Assembly (NCBI RefSeq): GCF_001549985.1
Contig: NZ_LROZ01000022.1
Location: forward strand, 1 to 64,000
Source of the DNA: Myroides odoratus
GTDB lineage: Bacteria > Bacteroidota > Bacteroidia > Flavobacteriales > Flavobacteriaceae
Length of the DNA: 64,000 bases
Reading direction: 5' to 3'
The first letter of the stretch is position 1; every line of letters begins with the position of its first letter. Made by a program: the position numbers and the translations under genes. The notes under the pieces were generated by a model, which saw only the letters and a list, made by a program, of their open reading frames with translations, was not told the DNA's origin and ran no database searches. Positions 9,757-16,879 of the stretch are shown here, one piece after another.

Positions 9757-9790
9757 TTTACAGTTGACGGTTAACGGTGTACGGTTAATA
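9757..9790. repeat. GTTGAC/GTTAAC-type intergenic repeat
   Basis: TTTACAGTTGACGGTTAACG followed by GTGTACGGTTAA forms a short degenerate repeat just after the mltG stop. Related sequences recur on the other strand at 55609-55627 and, more loosely, at 49592-49622. Confidence 0.5.
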
Positions 9791-9810
9791 GCATAAAAAA
9801 GTTTAAAAAT

Positions 9811-9843
9811 AAGAAGACCATCCTTTGTAGGGATGGTCTTCTT
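9811..9843. terminator. Long hairpin after mltG
   Basis: AAGAAGACCATCC pairs perfectly with GGATGGTCTTCTT (13 bp, 7-base loop). The T tract is short, so it may act as a terminator for mltG or as a 3'-end stabiliser. Confidence 0.75.
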
Positions 9844-9960
9844 GCTTTTATATAATAGATTAATTTTTGATGAACAGCAGATTTTTCTAAATTCGAAAAT
9901 TCATTCTTCTCCACTTTATCTCACCTATTTTATATTGGCTTTGGTGTTCGATGAATCTAC

Positions 9961-10035
9961 ACTACGTTTCGATTTCCCTTTTCCCTTTTCTCTTTTCCCT
10001 TTTCTCTTTTCCTTTTTCTATTTTCTCTTTTCCAT
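9961..10035. repeat. Polypyrimidine repeat at a gene 3' end
   Basis: A run of near-repeats of TTTCCC / TTTTCTC spans the intergenic region and enters the last codons of the CAT-like gene on the minus strand, where it encodes the KLMEKRK tail. Similar tracts occur near 19855, 20105, 22750 and 55640. Confidence 0.8.
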
Positions 10036-10647
10036 TAATTTTTGAAATTCTTCTACAAATAACCCTATGTGGTAACCATCAACCAATGCATGATGTGCAT
10101 GAATAGAAACAGGCATGCTTAAAATACCTTGATGTGCTGTGACCTTCCCAAAGGAAATTTTGGGAGAACTATCAGGAAAAGAAAAACTTCTCGCATGAGA
10201 AAGAGCGGTGAAATTTAACCAAGGAACTGCAGAAAAATGAATGACGTTTTCTCCTGTTATTGCAGGGAGTAAAGCCGTTGATTCTTGTGTTTTTTTGATT
10301 TCTTCTTGTGCGTGTTGAATAAATGTATATTCATGCTCCTGGTAATTCATATAAGCAAAACCAAATGTTCCATTAGGTCTATTGATGGTTGGAGAAGCGT
10401 GAATTTGGTCATACAAATAAACCTGTTGATCAACGATACGATAGCGGAAATTTTCTATCTGATTAGCCGCTTGTAAAGCGCGGTATAAGTAATACAAGAA
10501 AAACGATTGTTTATTTTGTTTCGCTTGTGCATAAGCATGTGTACAATCGACGGTTACTGTGACACCAAAAAAAGGTTCATCAAACGTTGAAAAGAATTTA
10601 AATTGTTCTTTTCTGTTCCATTCTTCCAGGTTGATTAAATGTCTCAT
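10018..10647 (-). CDS. Chloramphenicol acetyltransferase-like protein (CatA type)
   Basis: A 209-residue protein with the full type A chloramphenicol acetyltransferase layout. The active-site signature HHALVDG has its catalytic His at residue 186, and the FSTFDEPFFGVTVTVD opening and FPDSSPKISFGK region are typical. The family O-acetylates chloramphenicol with acetyl-CoA and inactivates it. Chromosomal CAT-like proteins in Bacteroidota are common and not all confer resistance, so the phenotype is uncertain. It is translated 4 bp after a HAD phosphatase gene, an unusual partner. Its 3' end runs into a polypyrimidine repeat that could vary the last residues between strains. Confidence 0.85.
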   Translation of the reverse strand: MRHLINLEEWNRKEQFKFFSTFDEPFFGVTVTVDCTHAYAQAKQNKQSFFLYYLYRALQAANQIENFRYRIVDQQVYLYDQIHASPTINRPNGTFGFAYMNYQEHEYTFIQHAQEEIKKTQESTALLPAITGENVIHFSAVPWLNFTALSHARSFSFPDSSPKISFGKVTAHQGILSMPVSIHAHHALVDGYHIGLFVEEFQKLMEKRK

Positions 10648-10651
10648 AAAA

Positions 10652-11347
10652 TTATAAATAATGTAAAAGATCAGGTAGTGTTTGTAAGGTAATTAATTTT
10701 TCGTGTTGCATGGCAGTATCATGTTGTTCATGAGACCAGGTAACAGCATAGGGAATATAACCCGCATGGGCATCCAAGGTCAAGACAGGTAAAATATCTG
10801 ATTTCATTGAATTACCTACCATAAAAAAATGCTCGGGTTTACATGACAAGCGATGCAGCAAATGTTCATAATCTACGGTTTGTTTATCACTCATAATTTC
10901 GATGTGATGAAAATAATCACCAAGAGCAGAATTTTTGATTTTTCGCTGCTGGTCGAGTAAATCTCCTTTGGTAGCGAGAATTAAATCATACTTTCCATGT
11001 AGGGCATCAAGGGTTTGTTGCACACCTGGGAGTAACTCAACAGGACGTTGCAATAAGGCATGACCTAAATCAATAATTTTAGATATAATTAGTGGGGACA
11101 CTTGATGATTACTTACTCGATGAGCAGTTTCAATCATGCATAAGATAAATCCTTTGATACCGAAACCATATAAAGGTAAATTCTTAACTTCAGTCTGGTA
11201 TAATTCACTTGAAAGTTGTTCTGCTGTTTGATAATCTTGTAAAAAATGAACGAATTGCTGTTCCGCTTCTTGAAAATAAGGCTCATTTACCCAGAGCGTG
11301 TCATCAGCATCAAAAGCAAGAGTCGTTATTTTATTTTGTAGTCGCAT
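10652..11347 (-). CDS. HAD-superfamily hydrolase
   Basis: A 231-residue HAD phosphatase. Motif I is FDADDTLW (residues 13-20; both Asp present), motif II is ILATKG near residue 119, and the C-terminal HFFMVGNSMKSDI gives motif IV. The alpha-helical cap between motifs I and II makes it a C1-type member. Known members dephosphorylate small metabolites such as phosphoglycolate or sugar phosphates; the substrate cannot be read here. It is the first gene of a two-gene operon with the CAT-like protein and diverges from a Crp/Fnr regulator gene across 75 bp, so the regulator may control it (inference). Confidence 0.88.
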   Translation of the reverse strand: MRLQNKITTLAFDADDTLWVNEPYFQEAEQQFVHFLQDYQTAEQLSSELYQTEVKNLPLYGFGIKGFILCMIETAHRVSNHQVSPLIISKIIDLGHALLQRPVELLPGVQQTLDALHGKYDLILATKGDLLDQQRKIKNSALGDYFHHIEIMSDKQTVDYEHLLHRLSCKPEHFFMVGNSMKSDILPVLTLDAHAGYIPYAVTWSHEQHDTAMQHEKLITLQTLPDLLHYL

Positions 11348-11350
11348 GTT

Positions 11351-11380
11351 TTGTGTTTTTGCAATTTTGCGGTAAATTTA
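11351..11380 (+). promoter_or_regulatory. Predicted promoter of the Crp/Fnr regulator
   Basis: TTG at 11351-11353, 19 bp, then TAAATTTA at 11373-11380 (7 of 8 positions of a TAnnTTTG-type -7). The ATG is 43 bp downstream. It lies within the 75-bp region shared with the divergent HAD gene. Confidence 0.55.
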
Positions 11381-11422
11381 GGTAAATTAAAATGACTAAA
11401 AGGGACAATTGTCTTACAGACT

Positions 11423-12010
11423 ATGATACGAACCAACGAAACTTTTTTGCACTATCTGGACGAACTTTATTTTCAACATACGTATCCTAGTGATGCTATC
11501 GCAGTCGTAACATTTGCTCCTGGAGATTATTTATTTTTTCAAAATGAAAAAGCATCTCATGTTTTATTAATCAAACAAGGGGTGACTAAGGTTTTCTTTG
11601 AAGAAGAAAATGAAAAAGAATACATCGTTGAGTTTTTAGGCAAAGGGGAGATTATTGGCGATATTGAATACATCCGAAAAATTGATGGATTGTGTAATGT
11701 ACAGGCCTTAGATGTTGTGGAAACTTATCGGTTGTCTTACGCTTTTTTCCAAACCCTATTGAACAAAGATCATGTGTTGTATGAATTGCTCTTGGATGCT
11801 TTTGCTGCGCGTATTGTCAATACAGCACGTAGAGCCTCTTATCAGCAGTTGTATACCATAGAATACAGCTTGCATCAATTGGTTGAGATGCAGAAAAAAC
11901 AAGCTATTACGTTATCAAAAGAAGACATGGCGGCTTATTTGGGAATTTCTCTTCGAAGTTTAAATCGAAGTTTGAGACAGTTGAAAGAAGGTGAGACGAT
12001 GAGAAGGTGA
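11423..12010 (+). CDS. Crp/Fnr-family transcriptional regulator
   Basis: A 195-residue regulator. Residues 25-115 form a cyclic-nucleotide-binding-type beta barrel (FAPGDYLFFQNEKASHVLLIKQG, then GEIIGDIEYI), and residues 150-190 a helix-turn-helix (LSKEDMAAYLGISLRSLNRS). The barrel lacks the canonical cAMP-contact pattern I would expect, and there is no FNR-type cysteine cluster, so the signal is unknown. It diverges from the HAD-CAT operon. The end of the gene lies in a 16-bp tandem repeat (11985-12032): the stop codon is inside the second copy, so the C-terminal GETMRR is repeat-encoded. Confidence 0.88.
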   Translation: MIRTNETFLHYLDELYFQHTYPSDAIAVVTFAPGDYLFFQNEKASHVLLIKQGVTKVFFEEENEKEYIVEFLGKGEIIGDIEYIRKIDGLCNVQALDVVETYRLSYAFFQTLLNKDHVLYELLLDAFAARIVNTARRASYQQLYTIEYSLHQLVEMQKKQAITLSKEDMAAYLGISLRSLNRSLRQLKEGETMRR

Positions 12011-12032
12011 GACGATGAGAAGGTGAGACGAT
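11985..12032. repeat. 16-bp tandem repeat, three copies
   Basis: Three copies of GAGAAGGTGAGACGAT (the first with one mismatch) span the end of the Crp/Fnr gene and its stop codon. The unit is not a multiple of three. Confidence 0.93.
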
Positions 12033-12088
12033 GAGGTTTGTAAAGTCGGTATGTTACTCTTACAAAAAACGAATCTTACAGGGACAAA

Positions 12089-12127
12089 AAATAAGAAGAG
12101 GGTGTAAAAAACACCCTCTTCTTATTT
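12089..12127. terminator. Bidirectional terminator, Crp/Fnr gene and prfC
   Basis: AAATAAGAAGAGGGTGT pairs perfectly with its reverse complement across AAAAA (17-bp stem). It serves both convergent genes. Confidence 0.9.
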
Positions 12128-12156
12128 GAACAATACTTGCGTATCTATATAACTGA

Positions 12157-13752
12157 TTATTTTTCAATCTCTTCTGATGTAAATCCTAGTTTTACTGTAG
12201 GGAATTTACTCTGTGTCATTTGAACGGAGAATTCACTATCTGCTAAGAAAACCAATTGACCTGATTTATCTGTCGCTAAGAATTTTTGTTTGATGCGTTT
12301 AAACTCTTTGAATTCTTCATTTTTCGGATCTTCTGGTCGTACCCAACAAGCTTTGTAAGCAGGAAAGTTTTCATAGGTACATTTTGCGCCGTATTCGTGT
12401 TCTAAACGATATTGAATAACTTCATATTGTAAAGCTCCAACAGTTCCAATTACTTTACGTCCATTCATTTCTAATGTAAACAACTGAGCAACTCCCTCAT
12501 CCATCAACTGGTCAATTCCTTTTTCCAATTGTTTCGACTTCATCGGATCTGCATTATTGATGTATCGGAAGTGTTCAGGAGAGAAACTAGGAATTCCTTT
12601 GAAACTCATGATTTCTCCTTCTGTTAAGGTATCTCCAATTTTGAAGTTTCCTGTATCATGTAAGCCCACAATATCTCCCGCATAAGAAATATCAACAATT
12701 TCCTTTTTCTCTGCAAAGAAGGCATTCGGACTTGAGAATTTTAGTTTTTTATTTTGACGAACGTGTAAATAAGGCGTATTTCTTTCAAACGTACCTGATA
12801 CAATTTTGATGAAAGCCAAACGGTCTCTGTGTTTTGGATCCATATTGGCGTGAATTTTAAATACAAAACCACTAAACCCTTTTTCTGTTGGTTCAACCAC
12901 ACGTGTATCTGATTCTTTTGCTCTTGGAGAAGGTGCAATTTGAATAAAACAATCCAATAATTCTCGAACGCCAAAGTTGTTTAAGGCTGAACCAAAAAAT
13001 ACAGGTTGTAGTTGTCCTTGTACGTAGGCTTCGCGGTCAAAATCAGGATAAATCTCATGAATAATCTCTAATTCTTCTCTTAATTTATCTGCTGGCTTGT
13101 TGCCAATCAATGCGTCTAATTCTTTCGATTCTAAGTCAGAAATATTAATCACATCATCAATATTCTTTCTGCTGTCATCGGTGAATAAGTTAATATTCTT
13201 TTCCCAAATGTTGTAGATTCCTTTGAAATCATACCCCATTCCGATAGGATAACTTAAAGGGGTTACTTTCAATTGAAGTTTTTGTTCCACTTCATCCATC
13301 AAGTCAAAAGCATCACGTCCTTCACGGTCTAATTTATTGATGAAAACAATCATCGGAATGTTGCGCATACGACATACTTCAACCAATTTTTCCGTTTGTT
13401 CTTCCACCCCTTTAGCAACGTCAATTACTACAATCACACTATCAACGGCTGTTAAGGTACGGAATGTATCTTCAGCAAAATCCTTGTGACCAGGTGTATC
13501 TAAGATGTTTACTTTTTTATCTTTATAGTTAAAGGCTAATACAGATGTTGCAACTGAGATTCCTCTTTGGCGTTCAATCTCCATGAAATCGGAAGTAGCT
13601 CCTTTTTTAATCTTATTATTTTTTACTGCACCAGCTTCTTGAATTGCCCCTCCAAAAAGTAGCAATTTCTCTGTTAAGGTTGTCTTACCAGCATCAGGGT
13701 GAGCAATTACACCAAATGTTCTTCTGCGTTCTATTTCTGTTAAAAAACTCAT
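12157..13752 (-). CDS. prfC: Peptide chain release factor 3
   Basis: RF3 is the GTPase that recycles RF1 and RF2 from the ribosome after termination. The 531-residue protein shows AHPDAGKT (17-24), DTPGH (85-89) and NKLD (139-142) of the translational GTPase domain, followed by the RF3-specific C-terminal domains (MDEGVAQLFTLEMNGRKVIG and EHEYGAKCTYENF). Length and start fit the family. It is monocistronic and convergent with the Crp/Fnr gene. Confidence 0.97.
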   Translation of the reverse strand: MSFLTEIERRRTFGVIAHPDAGKTTLTEKLLLFGGAIQEAGAVKNNKIKKGATSDFMEIERQRGISVATSVLAFNYKDKKVNILDTPGHKDFAEDTFRTLTAVDSVIVVIDVAKGVEEQTEKLVEVCRMRNIPMIVFINKLDREGRDAFDLMDEVEQKLQLKVTPLSYPIGMGYDFKGIYNIWEKNINLFTDDSRKNIDDVINISDLESKELDALIGNKPADKLREELEIIHEIYPDFDREAYVQGQLQPVFFGSALNNFGVRELLDCFIQIAPSPRAKESDTRVVEPTEKGFSGFVFKIHANMDPKHRDRLAFIKIVSGTFERNTPYLHVRQNKKLKFSSPNAFFAEKKEIVDISYAGDIVGLHDTGNFKIGDTLTEGEIMSFKGIPSFSPEHFRYINNADPMKSKQLEKGIDQLMDEGVAQLFTLEMNGRKVIGTVGALQYEVIQYRLEHEYGAKCTYENFPAYKACWVRPEDPKNEEFKEFKRIKQKFLATDKSGQLVFLADSEFSVQMTQSKFPTVKLGFTSEEIEK

Positions 13753-14092
13753 CTCTAAAAAAATTAGGTTGCAAAAATACTCATTATTTGCTGAAAATAA
13801 TAATAATGAATAGCAATCGTTTTTTTAAGGAGACGTTTCTCTACTAAAAGAAGGGTTAAACGAACTTGAATACAGGAATTAAAGGCAGCTGAGAAAGGGA
13901 AAATAGATTGAAAAAACTAAATAGAATGTTAATCCTTAAGGTAAATAAATGAGGTATTAGTAATATTGTTAATTACGTTTTTTAACTTGTTTATTTAAGC
14001 GTATTTTGATTCGTTTTTTTAAAAATTATCCATTTATGGCTTATATATGTTATTTTTGTTAGCGAATAAGAAATATAAAATAGGTATAGGTA
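13753..14092. other. Intergenic region between prfC and the surA operon
   Basis: This is AT-rich divergent DNA. It contains TATTTTTG on the minus strand at 13772-13779, 20 bp before the prfC ATG, and the same word on the plus strand at 14051-14058. Both fit the -7 consensus without a well-placed TTG. I see no gene or RNA structure. Confidence 0.5.
14051..14058 (+). promoter_or_regulatory. Probable -7 element of the lipoprotein-surA operon
   Basis: TATTTTTG, matching TAnnTTTG, lies 35 bp before the ATG of the lipoprotein gene. No TTG lies at the usual distance upstream. Confidence 0.45.
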
Positions 14093-14968
14093 ATGAAGTA
14101 TAGAGAAATTAGATCCATCAAATATAGCGTTGTTTTGCTAGCAATACTTTTGGGCTATACGAGTTGTGACAAGCAAAAGAAGCTCGATGGAGATAACTAT
14201 GTTGCTCGAGTGGATAATAAATATTTAGAACGTTCCTCTTTGCAAAATATCGTACCTCCACAAAGTACGGTAAAGGACAGTATCGCAATGGTGGAATTAT
14301 TCATCAATAAATGGGCAACCAAACAGCTGTTGATGAATGCGGCAGAGTTTAATTTATCGGATGAGAAAAAGAAAGAAATAGATGAATTAGTGGCCAATTT
14401 CAAATCGGAATTGCTCATCAAAGGATATCTGGAAAAATTAGTACAACAATCCATTGATACAGTTGTTCGAACAAGTGATCTTAAAACGTATTATGATCAA
14501 GTTAAACAAGGATTTCGAGTAGATGATATGCTAGTCAAGCTTTCTTATGTCAATATTTTAAATTCTAATACGCATTTTAATAAGGTAAAGAATGGGTTTA
14601 ATGGAGGTAAGGATATCAAGTATGAATTGCTCGATCAGCTTTCTTTGCAAATGAAATCCTATGTATTAAATGATTCATTATGGGTCAATGTTTCTCAAAT
14701 CTATGAGAAACTACCTTTTATTAATGCAGAAAACAGAGAACAATATTTAAAAAATAATACCTATTTCGAGGTTAAGGATGAAAATAGTACGTACTTTGTG
14801 CGTATCAATCAAGTTTTGAAAAAAGGAGATATGGTTCCTTATTCTTATTTAGAACCCTCATTGCGATTAATGGTTTTAAATAATCGAAAAATGGAATTAC
14901 TAAAACAGATAGAAGAAGATATTTTAAAAGATGCAAAAAAAGATAAAAATTATGAAATTTATCAGTAA
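14093..14968 (+). CDS. SurA-like periplasmic lipoprotein, likely chaperone partner
   Basis: A 291-residue lipoprotein: hydrophobic segment at residues 12-21 and lipobox LGYTSC with C25 as the lipidated residue. The mature part begins VARVDNKYLERSSLQNIVPP and has the long helical pattern of SurA/PrsA N-terminal domains, but no parvulin active-site domain is evident, so it is probably a chaperone or scaffold and not an isomerase. It overlaps the start of surA by 17 bp, which implies coupled translation and a joint role in outer-membrane protein folding. The family name is not certain; the context argument is the stronger one. Confidence 0.7.
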   Translation: MKYREIRSIKYSVVLLAILLGYTSCDKQKKLDGDNYVARVDNKYLERSSLQNIVPPQSTVKDSIAMVELFINKWATKQLLMNAAEFNLSDEKKKEIDELVANFKSELLIKGYLEKLVQQSIDTVVRTSDLKTYYDQVKQGFRVDDMLVKLSYVNILNSNTHFNKVKNGFNGGKDIKYELLDQLSLQMKSYVLNDSLWVNVSQIYEKLPFINAENREQYLKNNTYFEVKDENSTYFVRINQVLKKGDMVPYSYLEPSLRLMVLNNRKMELLKQIEEDILKDAKKDKNYEIYQ

Positions 14969-16325
14969 GAAGGTGCTGTTTGCACTAGGACTATCATGTA
15001 TGATGATAGGCGGTATGCAAGCACAAAATCCAGCGGGAAAGAGAAAAATTGACGGGGTAGTTGGGGTAGTTGGAGATTATGTAATCTTAGAATCAGAAAT
15101 TGATAAAACCTTATTGGAGTTAAAAGCACAGCGTATTCCTATTGATAATTTGTCAAAATGTGATTTATTTGAGCGTTTATTAGAAGATAAATTATATGCC
15201 CACCAAGCAGTTCAAGATAGTATTGAAGTGAATGATGCTGAAGTAACGGGATTCATGAATGACCAGATCAACAGAATGGTGGAAGAAGTTGGGGGAATTG
15301 ATCGTATTTTAGGATTTTACAACAAAAAAACAGAAGAAGAATTTAGAGATTATTTCTTTGATATTGTAAAACAAAATAAATTAACTCAAGCAATGCAGAA
15401 ACACATTGTTGAGAAAGTAACGATTACACCTGAAGAAGTAAGACAGTTCTTTAAATCTATACCAGAAGATGAAAGACCGACTGTAGGAGATGAGGTAGAA
15501 ATTGCTGAAATTATAATCAAACCAGAAATTTCAAAAGAACAAAAGCAAAAGGTTATCGATCGTTTAAACGAAATGCGTCGCGACGTATTGGATAATGGAG
15601 CAAGTTTCTTCAGTAAAGCGGTTTTGTTTACAGATGATAAAGGTTCAGCTGCTAATGGAGGATTTTATTCGATTACGAAAAAATCTCCTTTTGCTAAAGA
15701 ATTTAAAGAGGTTGCTTTTAGTTTAGCTGAAGGAGAAATATCAGCTCCTTTCGAAACGGAGTTTGGATTTCACATCATCTATTTAGAGAAAATTAGAGGA
15801 CAACATTTAGATGTTCGCCATATTTTGTTGGTTCCTAAACCAACAGAACAAGCAATGGAAGAGGCAAAGAAAAAGTTAGAAGGTGTTCGTGAGAAAATTG
15901 TGAACAATGAAATTACATTTGCTGAAGCAGCAGCAGCTTCTTCTGATGATAAGGATACAAAACAAAATGGTGGAGTGTTAAGAGATCCAATGACAATGGA
16001 TCCTCGTTTTGACTTAAATACAATGGAAGATAGAGAATTGTATTTCTTAGTTAATTCACTTAAAGAAAAAGAGGTTTCTCCTGTGGCATTAAAAACGGAT
16101 TACAGAGATCAAAAAAGCTATCGTATTGTAACAATCAATAAGAAAATTGCCTCACATAAAATCGACTTTGTTGACGATTATACGAAGGTAAAGAACATGG
16201 CTTTGAATAAAAAACAAGAAGGAGAGCTTCAAAAATGGATTACAAAGAAGATAAATGACGCCTATATTAACATTCAAGGGGAATATAGAGACTGCAAATT
16301 CCATAATAATTGGCTCAAAAAATAA
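14952..16325 (+). CDS. surA: Periplasmic chaperone/peptidyl-prolyl isomerase SurA
   Basis: SurA escorts outer-membrane proteins to the BAM complex. I chose the ATG at 14952 (MKFISKKVLFALG), which begins a good signal peptide ending at MQAQ; an upstream in-frame ATG at 14931 gives a charged extension and is less likely. The mature 435 residues contain the SurA_N domain (DGVVGVVGDYVILESEIDKT), then two parvulin-type domains at about 170-275 and 280-385 (NGGFYSITKKSPFAKEFKEV, and DVRHILLVPKP). The length fits the family. It is the second gene of the operon and is followed by a strong terminator. Confidence 0.93.
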   Translation: MKFISKKVLFALGLSCMMIGGMQAQNPAGKRKIDGVVGVVGDYVILESEIDKTLLELKAQRIPIDNLSKCDLFERLLEDKLYAHQAVQDSIEVNDAEVTGFMNDQINRMVEEVGGIDRILGFYNKKTEEEFRDYFFDIVKQNKLTQAMQKHIVEKVTITPEEVRQFFKSIPEDERPTVGDEVEIAEIIIKPEISKEQKQKVIDRLNEMRRDVLDNGASFFSKAVLFTDDKGSAANGGFYSITKKSPFAKEFKEVAFSLAEGEISAPFETEFGFHIIYLEKIRGQHLDVRHILLVPKPTEQAMEEAKKKLEGVREKIVNNEITFAEAAAASSDDKDTKQNGGVLRDPMTMDPRFDLNTMEDRELYFLVNSLKEKEVSPVALKTDYRDQKSYRIVTINKKIASHKIDFVDDYTKVKNMALNKKQEGELQKWITKKINDAYINIQGEYRDCKFHNNWLKK

Positions 16326-16349
16326 GAAAATAATAATCTAAACGATTGA

Positions 16350-16389
16350 AAACGACATTTTAGCAATAGACTAAAATGTCGTTTTTTTA
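16350..16389 (+). terminator. Terminator of the surA operon
   Basis: AAACGACATTTTAG pairs with CTAAAATGTCGTTT (14 bp, 7-base loop), running into a T tract. Confidence 0.93.
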
Positions 16390-16550
16390 TTAAATAAGAA
16401 TGAAAAGTTGAAATATCTTAAAATTATAAGGTAAAAAATAATTTATTTCAGATTAATTGATAAGAAACACTAAAAGTATTGTTGTTTTTTCATCAAAGTA
16501 GAATGTTTATAAATAATAATTTTTGGATTTGAGGGAAATATTAAAAACTT

Positions 16551-16579
16551 TTGAAAATTAATTAGATTGATTAAATTTG
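16551..16579 (+). promoter_or_regulatory. Predicted acnB promoter
   Basis: TTG at 16551-16553, 18 bp, TAAATTTG at 16572-16579: both Bacteroidota elements match in full. Transcription would start near 16586 and leave a leader of about 290 nt before acnB. Confidence 0.7.
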
Positions 16580-16585
16580 CGACGA

Positions 16586-16879
16586 CAAAAAATAAAATAC
16601 AAGTCAAATGCTCTTTCGAAGTAAGAGGTTGTCGGTTTTAAATTTTTGACTCAAAAGCAAAGGGTTAGGATTGCTAGAAGCAAAATAGCGTACTGTTCCA
16701 AATGCTTTTGGAGGGATTCAAAAGTGGAAGCTATGATGCTGATGTAGTAAGTGAAATTTAAAATCAACAGACTTGGAAGAGAAGAAGTACAAGTGAAAAA
16801 ATAACTAATACAAAATAATCAGTTATGGGGAAGAGGAGATCTTTGATTTTCAACAACCTGTAAGTAATAGACCTGAATT
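16586..16879 (+). promoter_or_regulatory. Long structured 5' leader of acnB
   Basis: From the predicted start to the acnB ATG there are about 290 nt without a long frame. TTTTAAATTT (16636-16645) can pair with AAATTTAAAA (16754-16763), extended by GTTG (16628-16631) with CAAC (16765-16768), closing a domain of about 110 nt. Inside, CAAAAGCA (16652-16659) can pair with TGCTTTTG (16703-16710), or CTTTTG (16705-16710) with CAAAAG (16719-16724); the two are mutually exclusive. A 13-codon ORF (16608-16649, MLFRSKRLSVLNF) overlaps the closing helix. I recognise no known riboswitch class. Regulation is inferred from structure only. Confidence 0.45.

Noticed and set aside
9833-10045. 70-codon plus-strand frame in the mltG/CAT gap
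   Set aside because: It is encoded by the polypyrimidine repeat (Phe/Leu/Ser/Pro only) and starts in a hairpin.
16586-16879. Cobalamin, TPP or another known riboswitch in the acnB leader
   Set aside because: None of the conserved core sequences of those classes could be recognised; it is kept only as an unnamed structured leader.
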